Shown here piece after piece: positions 20,514 through 33,100 of a stretch of DNA of 64,000 nt (position 1 is its first letter; each line of letters starts with the position of its first letter). Where the stretch lies: the NCBI GenBank assembly GCA_963575645.1, contig OY754468.1:52587665-52651664 (forward strand), given 5' to 3'. Below the pieces are notes generated by a model. The model was not told the DNA's origin. It did no database searches and saw nothing but the letters and a program-made list of their open reading frames with translations. Position numbers and translations under genes: made by a program. The stretch is from Xanthostigma xanthostigma. Lineage: Eukaryota; Arthropoda; Insecta; Raphidioptera; Raphidiidae.

Positions 20514-22268
20514 ATGAGCTCAAAATTATTTCAATCATATAAATTATTAAAAAATCTAGGCTCTACCGTATTGAAGAGCAGAAATGTCAATTTATTGCAA
20601 AATAATTTTAGAAAAAAACAATTTAGTAGCAATGACACTGGCGATAAAAAATTAACAAATGAAGAGGACAAAAAGCTAGATCAAACCTTAGGTGCTGTCG
20701 CCTCGAAATATCAGATCTTTCGGGATCAGGATGCAGAACTTATCTTAGACATCGAAGAAGAACGCCGACTGGAATATCCAGAAGGACTGGGCGAATTGTG
20801 GATCGAGAAGAAAGATGAATTCGAAGGAATAAATCTTGAACGTAAATATTAAATAAAATAAAATTCGCTGTTTCAAACATTTATAGGGGCATTCGAGTCA
20901 CAACTTACGTTTCGATTTACCCATAAATATCGACTAGTAATCGTTGAATTAGTGTGATAATGGAACGAGGGGACTCCGATCTTTATACTAGCAGGATAAT
21001 CGGATATTTGTTAGCTTAACGGGTTAGGAAGGTTCCGAGGATTTAAAAATCGGCCAGTTACAAATTTGTTGCCAGTACATACTGATTTATTTTTGACGTG
21101 ATAACGTCTTATAAATTGATGAATCACCAATCTTATAAATTGATAAAACACCGGCTGCATGCACGAAAAAGTGTAACGTTCCTAAATCCGTAACGCGTAA
21201 CGTTCCTAACGCGTAACGTTCCGCCTGACCCTGTGCGTGCTTTTTGCTAATTTCTCGCTCAATTTAAATCAGATCGGTTTGAAACCAGTCTTAAACGAAA
21301 GAGGAGAACATTTTACATAGATTTCGTATAACAGAATTTGCCTAAACAGTTTTTTTATACAAATTTATATAGAAAAATAGCTGTATAAATGCAATGTTGT
21401 CTAATGCATGGCGCGACGCGGTCGGTCGTCTTTGTTTGCCGTACATGGAAATTAGAAAATAACGTATGTCTTGTCTTAACATGAAAACGGCTGCATTTCT
21501 AATGTTTAATTCAATTTTTTGACATTAGTATTTTGTGAAATGCAACGGCTTCTAAGTTAAGTATTGGAATAACTAATTATTATTAGAACATAATACTTTG
21601 ACAGTTGCAAACGTCACTTTTGACATTTCTTATCATTCCGACACCAAGGATAAGCGGATTGAAACCAAATTTTGGGAGGTTTAGGTTATGTATTACGGAA
21701 TACGTTATCACGTAAAACTATCATCCGTAAACCGACTTTACAGACAACCAATTTTTTTGTAGACGGCGTTACCGGAGTATTTGACATAGAAGATTTGGTT
21801 GTGGTGTTAAAACGCGAACAAGCCAAGAATATATTCGTCGCAAAAGTGCCTCCGGAATTAAAATACGTCGATTATATAGTCGTAGTTAACGGAAGGTCCG
21901 GTAAACATATGTTAGCTTTAGCTGAATTTGTGCGAAAAACGTTCAAGAAGAAACGTTACGAAGACGAAATTATTCCGAAAATTGAAGGAAAGAAATCGAA
22001 AGATTGGATTGCATTAGATTTAGGTGAGGGTTAATTTAATAAAACCCAGTTGAAATGTGTGAAGATTTGAAATTACTTCATTTTTTTGTTTGCAGGAAAT
22101 ATCGCTTTACATATATTTTCAATCGAAGCGAGAGAACAATACGACTTGGAAAGTTTGTGGTCTGTCGGTTCTGAATATGACACTGAATACAACAAACCTG
22201 TCGATTCCTTGACTGAATTGATCGAGAAACATTCGATATACTTAAGAGATCTCAAACCCGCTGATTAA
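20514..22268 (+). CDS. MALSU1: Mitochondrial ribosome silencing factor (MALSU1/RsfS)
   Basis: Three exons, 20514-20841, 21763-22023 and 22096-22268 (TAA), join in phase 1 both times to give 253 residues. Residues 1-45 are basic and Ser/Asn-rich (MSSKLFQSYKLLKNLGSTV) and look like a mitochondrial presequence. From about residue 110 the protein has the RsfS/Iojap fold signature: FDIEDLVVVL, a beta segment (YVDYIVVVNGRSGKHM), then DWIALDLGNIALHIF and REQYDLESLW near the C-terminus. The family binds uL14 on the large ribosomal subunit and blocks premature joining of the small subunit; here that would act in mitochondria during large-subunit assembly. Its length is close to the roughly 234 residues of the human protein. 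Intron 1 contains a HIN-1 transposon whose end lies only a T-run away from the acceptor of exon 2. Confidence 0.93.
21091..21758 (+). mobile_element. HIN-1 element ending at the MALSU1 acceptor
   Basis: It starts ttttgacgtgataacgtc at 21091 and ends acagacaaccaattttttt, directly followed by gtag and the MALSU1 exon at 21763. The interior matches the long copy at 49-1030. Confidence 0.82.
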
Positions 22269-23368
22269 TTGAATAAGTTAAGAAATTGTACGCGACGATA
22301 GATTTTTATTCTAGTGAGCGCGTGAGACAGGGATTCAGTTGTTCAACGATATCTGTACACGCGCCCGCCGAAAGAACATTAGTTATTGGCGTAACTAGTA
22401 GTCTAAGTCATTCATGGCGTGTCATGACTTAGCCTACAAGTTGCGCCCATAATTTTATTCAACAATTGCGCGTTATTCATGTTTTAATTATAATGAGATG
22501 TTGTAAATAACTATTTATTTCTTTATAAAAAAAAACTGTCAATACTAACAGCACCAAACAGCACGATTCAATGTTTTGGTTTGAGGTTAGCCGGTTATGA
22601 ATAAACTCCATGTCGAAAACATTCGGCCTCTCAATTTTAGCCTCAATGGGTAACAACGGAGTTGTTGTTACCTACTATTTCGTTACGACTCAGAGAAATA
22701 GTTACGTTTATTTTCATTACTCCACAATGGCCGAGCTAGTAGGAATCTTCATTGAGTTATGACAAGTAATTGTCACCAGTCGGTAAATGGCTATTTAGGG
22801 TTCGGTTTTTAGGCATGATAAAACATGAATAACGCGCATGAGTTGAATAAAAAATTTTATGTTGAAATGTTTGATTTATTTTGTAATTATTAAAGTGTTG
22901 TTTTTGAGAAAAAATCGAGACGGAAATATATTCTTATTAAGCCAAAATTGAAAATCGATATTTATTCAACTGATAGCAAATTTTACGTCCGAGATTAATT
23001 GTTTAAGTTTAATTAACCGATGTTGATATATTTATTGATAATGAGTAAATGTATATGTACAAACGTTTTAAGATTAAATATTGATTTTTTAACTTATCTA
23101 TACGTAATTTTTTTTGTACTGATCGCTTTTATCTTTGACATGAAAAAGATAAGCAGTTTATTGTATGCAATTTTCGTGTGAAAAGTAGTCATTAACAAAA
23201 AAAAAAAAGAGAAAATAGTTCTTTGTTTTTTTATTTTAAGTGACATTTTAAATTCTACTAAAACGAGTTAATTAATAACTTACATATTGACTTTGTTGGG
23301 TAGGTTATAAATAAAAATAAAACAAACAAATAAAAAATGTGAACCGATATTATAAAGCGCATTACAAA
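22269..23368. other. MALSU1-XKR intergenic region
   Basis: It holds the MALSU1 3' UTR, a complete palindromic family-F element (22382-22851), and about 500 bp of plain AT-rich DNA before the XKR start codon. No open frame or RNA gene is seen. Confidence 0.6.
22382..22851. mobile_element. Palindromic family-F element
   Basis: Nearly identical to the copy at 13438, with the same ends. It lies downstream of MALSU1, possibly inside its 3' UTR. Confidence 0.7.
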
Positions 23369-26300
23369 ATGTCTAAAAAAGATTCAATTTTGGACAAAAG
23401 TCCCAGTGCAATATTGGGATGGCCAATTACAAAAGACCAAAAAGTAATCTTTTGTTATTTGGTGCCATCTATTGTCAGTTGTTTAATTTATATTGTCCAT
23501 ATAGCCAGCGATATTGTTTTGACTTACGAACATTATCTAGAAGAGAATTATTATTGGGCGGATTTGACGCTGGCTTTCATTTATTTACCGGCGTTTGCTT
23601 GTTTTGTACTGACAATTACGACGCCTCACCTATGGCCGCAGGAGGACGGTTGCTGCAACTTTATAAATATTAAGTGGTTTTTCGTTCGAGTTGGACAACA
23701 CGTATTGTTTCCCGTTTGGGTAATGTACAGGTAAGTAAGGGGGGTAATCCTTTCCTATAGATCGAGAAAAAAAAAATTGGTTGTCTGTAAAGTCGGTTTA
23801 CGGACGATAGTTTTACGTGATAACGTATTCCGCTCGAATATCATATTTATAATAATACATAACCTAAATTTTAGTAGCTGTCAAACTATATTTTTACCGA
23901 CTCTATCGCTTATACTGCGCTCTCGCTTGCACGCACAGGGTCAGGCGGAACGCTACACTTTTTCGTGCATGCAGCCGGTGTTTCATCAATTTATAAGACG
24001 TTATCACGTCAAAAATATTAAACTTTGGTTAAACTAAACAGTCGTACCGGCAATTCATCCGTTGCCGTTTTAAAATTATCCCATAATATATTTTACACTT
24101 CTCTGCCACCTGCGTTTTTTATATTTTTGAAGCTAATAAAACAATTGCAAATGAGACGGTACGGTTTTTGTTCATATAAAATTTCCTTATAGATATGCGG
24201 AGCGAATATTCTGGGCGATCGAGGCAGTCCGTTTGGACGACGATGAAAGGGAGGAGGCGTTGTGGCATTTAAACAAGCCTCGTGCAGTGGAATTGTACCG
24301 TTTCTTACAAGCTTACATGCAGGCTGCTCCGCAGCTCTTGCTGCAAATACACATTCTGATGCGGCAGGACGATTTTTATCGTTCCGATAGAGGTTTGCAG
24401 TTTTTTGTTTTATTAAAAATTTCACAGCAACATAAACCGGAGATCAGATGAAAAGCGCATTTTTTTGAAGTGAAAACTTCTTTAGCGGAGTTGTACACTT
24501 TTTTTATAATGGGTAAAAAATGTTAAACTCGCGTCAGGCGTCAGGATACGTGACCATGATCGAAAATTCGTAAGACGACAACTTTTATTTATACAACGTT
24601 AGACATCTAGCGTTGAAATATCGTACATAAAAATGCAATCTATGATACAAACCATTTTATTTACAAGTGTTGCCAATAATTTAAGATAATATATAAGAAG
24701 GTATTCCAATCCTGCAATGCATCATGGGAAATGTGTCAAGCGGTGGCGCCACCACGAGTGTGTCAGATACACTAGCCAGTAACTAAAGTATTTTCATCCT
24801 AACTCTTGAAATAATAATAAATATTGTTTATTAATTAATTAGCGCCTAAAAAATTTTTTAGATTTTTTAGGCGCTAATTAATTAATAAACAATATTTATT
24901 ATTATTTCAAGAGTTAGGATGAAAATACTTTAGTTACTGGCTAGTGACACATTTCCCATGATGCATTGCAGGATTGGATGGCTAGTGTATCTGACACACT
25001 CGTGGTAGCGCCACCGCTTGACACATTTCCCATGATGCATTGCAGGATTGGAATACCTTCTTATATATTATCTTACAATAATTATAAAAAGTTAGACATC
25101 TAGCGTTGAAATATCGTACATAAAAATGCAATCTATGATACAAACCATTTTATTTTTTGTAATGGGTAAAAAATGTTAAACTCGTGCCAGGCCTGACACG
25201 TCAGGAAGTGTTGCCAATTAAACAATGCTTCTAAATGCAAAAAATTAAGACGTTAATATTCAAGTTTTCACTTCTGCCGACACTCCCCGAGTGCAACCCG
25301 TCTTTTTTTTTAATTCCCACTCGATATTTTCAGTGAATATGCAAGCTTTGAGTATAATAATGTCGATGGTCAAAATGGCTTTAACAACTTCTGCCTATCA
25401 ACATTACGAAAGCCAGAAATTGATAGGGATAAGATATCCTTGGAGCAGAGTTCGTCCGTACATGCCTTTTCCAATGCGAACGGCCGAATCGGTCGGTAAG
25501 TAGAACAACAATAAACAAAAGTTCGCAACGAAGTATTACTTTTAAAATAATCGGTATACAGTGTGGTCACTTAAGTGTGCAACATATGGGAAAATTTTTA
25601 ATTAAATGCACAACCAAAATACAAATATTGCCAAAAGTTGGTGCATGTCCGATAATCATTTTAGGTGCTCTTAGAATTGTTGAAACTCAAACAGCATACA
25701 GGGTGGGTCAAAAAATATAAAAATTGTACAAGAGTAAAGTGCCCTTATTTAAAAAAATTCAGCGAAATGTTATAAGAAAAAGTTGTTTAGAATTAAAAGT
25801 TATGCCCAAATAACAAAACATGGCCTTCTAAGAAAAAAAAATTTTTTTTTTTTTTGAAAAACCAAAATTATAATTTTTTTGAAAATTTTTTTTATACTTA
25901 CCTGAAACACACTAATAAATTATTCAAAATCAAATCAATTTCGCATAGCTTTGTTCAAATTCAGGCATATTTGTAAAATTAACTTAGATTTTTAATTTTT
26001 TATGGAATCACAAACTTTGTTTGTTGCAACGATATTAAACATTCTGTATGCTGTTTGAGTTTCAACAATTCTAAGAGCACCTAAAATGATTATCGGACAT
26101 GCACCAACTTTTGGCAAAATTTGTATTTTGGTTGTGCAAATTTTCCCATATGTTGCACACTTAAGTGACCGCACTGTATATGTTTGAAAAGCTACTTCAG
26201 CTAAGTATCATTTCAGTTCAAATAAATCTAAGATGACCATTTTTTTAACCGACCTTAGCTTTTCAACTGGAAGAAATACAATATTTTGCTTTTGCCTATT

Positions 26301-28672
26301 GACAATTGACATCGCCGTGTCTTTTTCTATATTAAGGACTAGCGGTCCCGTTCGGTTTCACCCGGGTATAAAAGAACGAATGGGGAAGAGAGGAACATGA
26401 TTACACACATTCATCTTAGTTTACCGAGATGAATGTTGTGTCCAAATTTCATGATGATTGGAGTTACCGTTCAAAAGTTTTTGTCGATAAAAAAATTGGT
26501 TGTCTGTAAAGTCGGTTTACGGACGATAGTTTTACGTGATAACGTATTCCGTAATACATAACCTAAATTTATATAATAATTATAATAATTCGAATCTATG
26601 ATATTGCATCTTTCGCTTCAAATTTAGGTTAATTTTATTTATTAAATTACTCACCACCTATAAAAATAATTTTTTTTTTTAACTTTCTTTCTTTCGTATT
26701 TATTTAAGTCTCAAAGATTAACTGTCATACTATTTATAAAACAATTGTTTCACTGTTTATATAAAATTCCAAAACCTACTTACAATATTTAAGTATTTTC
26801 ATACGTCAAAAAATTGATTTTTATAATGATAAAATTTGTAAGAAAACGATTTTTTCGAGAGATGAGACCTAGCTAAAACGATTTTTTGCCCCCCAAAATC
26901 CCTTTTCAGTAAATTTCATCCAAATCGTTAGGGCCGTTTTCGAGAAAAGCACGCACAGGGTCAGGCGGAACGTTACGACCGTTAGGAACGTTACACTTTT
27001 TCGTGCATGCAGCCGGTGTTTTATCAATTTATAAGATTGGTGATTCATCAATTTATAAGACGTTATCACGTCAAAAGCAGTATTTATACTTTTTTTAACT
27101 AATAATTTTTTTTAAATTAATTAAATAAAATTTAAATAAATTTAAATGTAAGCCTTAGAAGAAAGCAATGTAGAAAATAAAAAAAAAAAAATAAAAATAT
27201 ATTCGCCCAACGTAGGGCTCGAACCCACGACCCTGATATCGACAGTCGTGTGCTCTACCGATTGAGCTAGCCAGCGTTGTGTTTGACAACGCTAATATGG
27301 AGTATATTTAGTTAGTGAATTTCACCTTAATAGAAGCTTATAACATTTTGCAACATTTTTCATTAATGCTCCGCTCCTAATGGTCGTAGCCTGATTTTAT
27401 ATAGCCTATAGCCTTCCTCGGTAAATGGACTATCCAACAAAAAATTTTTTTTTCAATTTGAAGCAGTAGTTCCTGAGATTAGCGCGTTCAAACAAACAAA
27501 CAAATAAACTCTTCAGCTTTATATATTAGTATAGATGACTATTTTTTTTTTTAGAAAATGAAATTGAAACAGGCAGCAAAGAAGAAACGGAAAATTCAAT
27601 GACAATTTTTGAAGATCCCGACATTTATGAAGATCTCGTCAAATACAGAAAAAGCGTTCCCGAAAGTCAACGAAACGATACGACAACTACTGATTCTATA
27701 CAATTCATAAAACACGCACCCGCGTCGACTATTAGTTCACAAACAGAGTCCGTTGACTACAGAAAATGCACACCAAAATCGGAAAGAAAGTACAGCTTTG
27801 AAACCGACATCAAACATATCGACAGCCTGTCTGCAAACAGCAGCGATAGCGATTATTTATCTTTACCCGAATCCGACATGTATACGAAAAGGAAAACGGC
27901 CGTCCTTCCGGACGCGAAAAGAATCAGTGAAGTCAATTCGCAGGGAGTGCAGAATTTAGCAGCACTCGATATCGAAGACGAAGCTTCGACGAGCGAACCA
28001 TATCGGTCGAAGCAAACTAGTTACGTGTCGAGTATTCTGAGTCCCCCTCCGTATCCTCCGCCGCCTAGACCCGACGGAAAAGACGACGGCGTACCGTCCA
28101 TAAATCAGCGCAGCACCGAATACGTTTCAATATTGCCAGAATACGTTTTATCGCCGCCGCCCGAAAATTTAGTACTGCCCGTCAGGAAGTATCCGAAAAA
28201 GGGCCGTGAACCGGACGATGCCGTAGCTAAATTTGTCGCTTTTACGTGGTGGTTCTTTTTTATCGTCATTCGAATTTTAACAATATCGGTTTTCGCTTGT
28301 TTCTATCAAAAAGAGGCGTTTTATTTTTGTTTGGCTCATTACGTCATCATGGTCGTATTTTTATTCGAGTACACTCGTTCCAGACATGTGAACCGCAACA
28401 CGGTATTTTTGTTTTTAGGCTTCGTGTATGTGTTCTGTATTATGGAATTCAGGGTACGGTTCAAGTATATTTACAGAACGTACGTTTGTTATATAATTTT
28501 TGTTTTCACCGAAAACTTTATTTTGATTGTTGTTTGGTTGCTCAAAGATTGGGAGAGCTGGTGGTTTTATTATATTCTGTACGTTATTATTGGAAGTACG
28601 ATAATAAGCGTTGCTTCGATGCTACTTTACTTGAAATTATTAAAACCAAATAAAATTGTAATTTACGATTAA
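23369..28672 (+). CDS. XK-related (XKR) membrane protein
   Basis: Four exons, 23369-23730, 24193-24392, 25334-25495 and 27555-28672 (TAA), join in phases 2, 1 and 1 to give 613 residues. An ATG at 23369 (MSKKDSILDKSP) is the first in frame. Exon 1 encodes two hydrophobic spans (about residues 30-57 and 68-92). Exon 2 carries the family block AYMQAAPQLLLQIHIL, and exon 3 the next one (QALSIIMSMVKMALTTSAYQ). The last exon starts with about 195 hydrophilic residues, including a proline patch (SPPPYPPPPRPDG). It then gives five or so close-packed membrane segments from about residue 450 to the end. Some family members (vertebrate XKR4/8/9, worm CED-8) act in caspase-triggered phosphatidylserine exposure. 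Whether this one does is unknown, so no specific paralogue symbol is given. The introns are filled by HIN-1, HIN-2, a TA-flanked foldback and a Helitron. Confidence 0.9.
23777..24014 (-). mobile_element. HIN-1 element, short copy
   Basis: Inverted orientation, in XKR intron 1: attggttgtctgtaaagtcg to cgttatcacgtcaaaa. It begins 46 bp after the donor of the first exon. Confidence 0.75.
24467..25300 (+). mobile_element. HIN-2 element with a nested foldback
   Basis: It starts gaagtgaaaacttcttta and ends cttctgccgacactccccga. It is split by a palindromic element at 24682-25075, and 72-bp-type units lie on both sides. Its end is about 33 bp from the acceptor of XKR exon 3. Confidence 0.72.
24682..25075. 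mobile_element. Palindromic element nested in HIN-2
   Basis: taagataatatataagaagg at the left is mirrored at the right. Arms of nearly 190 bp meet at a centre around 24855 (ttttttagattttttag). An asymmetric extra block with aatgcatcatgggaaatgtg is repeated in the right arm. Confidence 0.7.
25559..26176. mobile_element. TA-flanked foldback MITE (CAGTGYGGTCAC ends)
   Basis: It is flanked by TA at 25557-25558 and 26177-26178. Arms of about 145 bp start cagtgtggtcacttaagtgt. The ends and TA duplication fit a Tc1/mariner-type MITE. It lies in XKR intron 3. Confidence 0.78.
26494..27076 (-). mobile_element. HIN-1 element nested in the Helitron
   Basis: Complete ends, attggttgtctgtaaagtcg to cgttatcacgtcaaaa. 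It interrupts Helitron sequence that is contiguous in the copy at 39469-40993 (tttatcgacaaaaac). Confidence 0.8.
27204..27275 (-). tRNA. tRNA(Lys)-derived sequence in Helitron, probably not a functional tRNA
   Basis: The 72 nt read gctggctagctcaatcggta through gtgggttcgagccctacg to ttgggcg. The A box and B box (ggttcgagccc) are intact, and most positions match animal tRNA-Lys. The acceptor and anticodon stems are imperfect, and one base is missing near the 5' end. The anticodon position would read GTC by simple counting. Confidence 0.55.
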
Positions 28673-30122
28673 TTATCGAAGGATATTTTTGTGAGTTCAC
28701 TTTATGTCGGTCTTATATTTGTGCAATAATGATAAATTGGTTTTATTAATATAGTGGATGTTAGGAAGAGATAACCCGACATCAGATAAGATTACACAAT
28801 GTGTTCATTAAAGAAAAAACTGCACCGTGATTCAGGACACAGTTTTATCTAGGGCTAAGCAGACAAAAGTGCTCGGAATAATAATATTTAAATGACAATA
28901 TATTTAAGGAGGTTGATCCGTTACAGTCCCAATCAAAAGTAAGTCGAATTCTAAATGGGAACTTTTCCATAATAAATTTTTATTAAAGATTATAAGTCGA
29001 TGATACCAATAATATTATTGCCATAAAAGCATAAATAAATACTTTTTTTTAATATTAATTAATTATTTCTAACTTTTAAATTTTTTGTACAAAGTTAGGT
29101 TAAAAAAAATAAATTTATGTAAACATCTGTATTTTACATATTTTTTTACAGTAAATAATTAAAAAAAGAAATTAGAAGTAATAAAAATTAAATCATTAAA
29201 AAGTTGAAAATTCAGTGAAAATTGTTAAAACTGTCAAAAATAAAAGTCCATAATAGAAAAGTGCTAAGGTTTAATGATTTTTTTTATTGATTAAAAGTCT
29301 CCTAATTAAATTGGAAAAAATATTAAAATATGCGTAAGACATCGATGCTTTACCCAGTTAGTTTTCGGAACTGCTGACATTATTTGGTTATTTGCAAAAA
29401 ATTAAAATGAAAAGTTTTTTTTTAATTTTTAACTTTATAAATCTCCTAATGATTTTGGATTTTTTACAGAAAATTTTGTCATAAAAAAATCTATTAAAAA
29501 AACTTTATTTCAGATTTTTTTCATTATCTTCGTAAAATGGCTCAACCTCCTTAAGCAATGAAATCAATATTTTTATAAAAAAATGTAAATGTCACTGCCA
29601 CCAGGCTCTATGTGAAAATTAATAAAGTTTACACTTTGTGTATTTATCCTTTTCTTGATAACGCGTACGCGCGTATGTTGTGCTCTTTTTAATATCAGCC
29701 GCATATATTTTCAGAAAACAACCATAATATGTCAGACGGTGTGAACTGTCAAATATGCATGTCGAAAAAAGCGTAAAGTAATACATATTTTTACGAATTT
29801 GTTGATAAAAACATAAAGAATTTGATAACAAACAGATAGCAATGACTAAAGAATTACATATAAACGGTAGGTGTTTTTACAAATAGACGTCAAATTATGA
29901 ATCATCATCATTTGACTTTTTTAATTTAAATACTTTTTATCATGCGTAGTGCCTGAGGCCATTAAAAATAATTTTCTGTGATTGTGCAATACCGCTATAT
30001 TATTTTAAAACTGTATTAAAATGTCAAAAAGCGAGTGAATAAGCGTTCAACTGCTAAGAAAAAACATGAAATGACAATTTGAAATGTTCTGCGGAAATTC
30101 AAAAGAATTGAACAACATTAAA
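28673..30122. other. XKR-MROH1 intergenic region
   Basis: It contains the XKR 3' UTR, a complete TTAA-flanked MITE (28908-29550) and about 570 bp of AT-rich DNA, including the presumed MROH1 promoter and 5' UTR. No other open frame is credible. Confidence 0.6.
28908..29550. mobile_element. TTAA-flanked MITE
   Basis: Same ends and interior as the copy at 11868, in inverted orientation, with TTAA at 28904-28907 and 29551-29554. Confidence 0.75.
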
Positions 30123-33100
30123 ATGTCGTATGTTTCAGTCGTCATTCGAACATTGATAGAATCGAGCACGGATAAAAATGAAAGTGTTACTGCTGCGATC
30201 AGGTCGTCGCTTTATAAAATTGCAAGTAAATATCCGAACGAGGTGCTTCGAACGGCTTGCGACTACCTGCAGAAGAACAAACCAGCGGCGAACCAAACGG
30301 CCGTTCTTTTACAAATAATGGCCCACATTTCACAGGAACACATAGTAGCACTCGACGGGGATGTGGTTTTAACGTTGATCGGTTTTTGTATCAATGAAAT
30401 GACAAAAAACGGACTGCCGAAGTCCACGGACGTGGAATTAAATGCTTCCGACGTGCTTGTCGCCTTAGGGAAAGAGCATTCGATACAGGTAAAGAAAATA
30501 ATTGTGTTACGTTGTTAACTTCGGCTTCAGAATTTTACAATAAATTAACTATGTTTGATTCTGGTTATTATGGCCTCAGTAAGTTACTTGGTTGATATTG
30601 GGTTGGTTTTTTAAATCAGGTTCGTAAATTAATATTCACAGGTATATTTGGTAGTAATTATACACTTTCACGGTCACCTGGTTTTTTGGCTCTAGAAAAT
30701 CGAAAAATAGATGGATTTCAATGATCTCGGTCTCAAAAAGTTCCATTTTACGGCGGATTTATGAAAAAAATTAGTTCACCCCGGAATTACAATTCACATA
30801 CCCGTTTATCGTTCACCCCGGAATTACAATTCGCATACCCTTTTATCGTTCACCCCGGAATTATTTTTTTAAAAACTCCACATTTGCCCCTTCCCGTTTC
30901 ACTGCGAGACAATTCGCATACCCCTTTATCGTTCACCCCGGAATTACAATTCGCATACCCGTTTAAATGCATAAATTGGAACATTCGTGTAAATGTGATT
31001 TAGAATGTGAAATAGAATACATTTTAGGCTGTAAAATACCGAAAAATTAACTTTTTTGAAAATTTTTTTTTTCAATATATTCATTTTTTTATGTAGATTG
31101 CGAAAAAAATATACGAACTTGATTCCACGACGTCAGAAACAGTTATAAAGGATTATATGTAGAAAGTCAATTTTTTTTTGCATTTAAAGTCATGAAACTG
31201 TGAGAAATATTGATTTTTCCAATTTTCGTATTTTTTTCCATAAATCCGCCATAAAAACGAAGATTTAAAAAAAAAATTCATCGAAATCGGATGATTTTTC
31301 GATTTTCTAGAGCCAAAAAACCAGGTGACCGCGAAAGTGTATAATTAGCGTATATTTTAAAATAAATAGACGTAATACAAAAGTTTTACATATAGTTTTA
31401 ACAATAGTTAAATAATGTTTATTCTCTCGGTCAAAAAGTATATCAGAATACAGTATACAATTTCAACATAACAATGCTTTCAACAATCATATAAAGAGGT
31501 CAAACTTGTGCAAATAACGAATTAATACCACGGGGTCGAGTCATTATTGGCAGAACAAACGGTCGGGTCAGGTTGATTATGGTCCTCTCTACGTTGTGTT
31601 TTTTTAATAATGGGTCCAACAATTAGGTCAGTGTAATGTTATGGCGGACGAATGTTCTATCGCACCAAAGCGTAAAATGAGAGCGGACGAATTGTCGATC
31701 ATATTCAGTGTAATGTTATGGCGGGCGAATGTTCTATCGCACCAAAGCGTATTGTGAAAGCGGACGAATTGGCGATCATACTCAGTGTAATGTTATGGCG
31801 GACGAATGTTCTATCGCACCAAAGCGTATTGTAAGAGCAGACGAATTGACGATCATACTCTGTCAGTGTAAAGAGTCAGATAAAGCGAGCTTCAAAAGAC
31901 TGAATTATTTTCAAAAATTGTTCTGACCTCAATAAAACTCGTATCGCAAACAATGCGAACGCGTTAGTAATTCATTAATAAATTTTAATTAATAAAATTT
32001 AGGTAGTAAACATCTATCTATCGCGAGATGAAACACGGCTCACTGCACGCACCGTAGCGCAACCATGCATCAAAACGACAAATAGATAGTGGTTCTTTAC
32101 TAAGGTGCATTTCATATACTACAACGTACATGAAAGATGAAAAATAATAATTAATTATAAATATTGTTTGACTCAAAATTATTTATAACAATTGGCCTTG
32201 TACAAAATCAGTACTAATATGCAACGGTATCTCCGTCTGTAATTTCGCTTTCTTACGGGGTATTTTGAATGGCTCCTAAACGAGAAAACGTATTTCTAGA
32301 ATGTTTGTCTGTAACGGCATTGCTCGAGAACGGCTGGACCGATTTTTATTAAACATCAATTGGTACCCAAACTTAAGATAAGGTTCCTGTAAAAAATGGA
32401 AGTCAGATGGACATAGCTTAAGGTTCGTTCCAAGCAGCCGTGAACGGGTAATAAAACCGTACACAGTCTTGTCACTGCGCAAGACTAATTTGCGCACTAG
32501 CTCAAAAATCGATACTGCGCAAGACAGTCTTGCGCAGTAACAAGACTGTGTACGGTTTTATTACCGTTCGCGGCTGCTTGGAACGAGCTTTTAGTTAATT
32601 TTGCCTTTTCTCTCCAAAAAGACTCGAAGGCGCTTTTATTTCTGACCAAGTTCTCGCGAAAAACTGGCGTAGATATCAAAAAATGAATAATATTGCGTGG
32701 CAAGTTGATTTTATTAAATTAAAAACACTGATTTTAGGTGATTGAAAGTCTTATTAAAAAGTTTGAACCGGGGACAGTGCCTCATTACACCGTAGTCCAT
32801 ACGATGGGATCTTTGGCAATAGCCAACTGTTATGGAACAGTTCCGTATATAAAAAGCGTTATGGCCAGTATACTACCGTTGCTAGGAAGTCTCAAGTCTG
32901 ATCATTTGAAACAGTCGTTCGTTTACGGTAATGTCATTATGATCGTACTCAGTAGGCCTGCCACATCGGTCTAATGCTACAGTCAACTAGTGATGTACCG
33001 GATATCCGTATCCGTATCTGCGGATATCCGAGGGAGAAGAAAGATCCGTATCCGTTAGTTTTATGGCGGATCTTTTACCTTATTAATTTTCAATTTATAG

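Larger units (their letters stand above)
26339..27535 (-). mobile_element. Non-autonomous Helitron carrying a tRNA-like gene
   Basis: Read on the minus strand it starts TCTATACTAATATATAAAGC after a host A at 27536 and ends GGGACCGCTAG before a host T at 26338: the Helitron 5'-TC, CTAG-3' and A/T target rules. The subterminal gtttgtttgtttgaacgcgc and the GC hairpin ccgggtgaaaccg match the insect Helitron type. A HIN-1 element (26494-27076) is nested inside. Confidence 0.82.

Noticed and set aside
30772-30963. Regularly spaced repeats in the MROH1 intron considered as a CRISPR-like array
   Set aside because: Units are directly adjacent with no unique spacers, lie within a foldback transposon, and the genome is eukaryotic.
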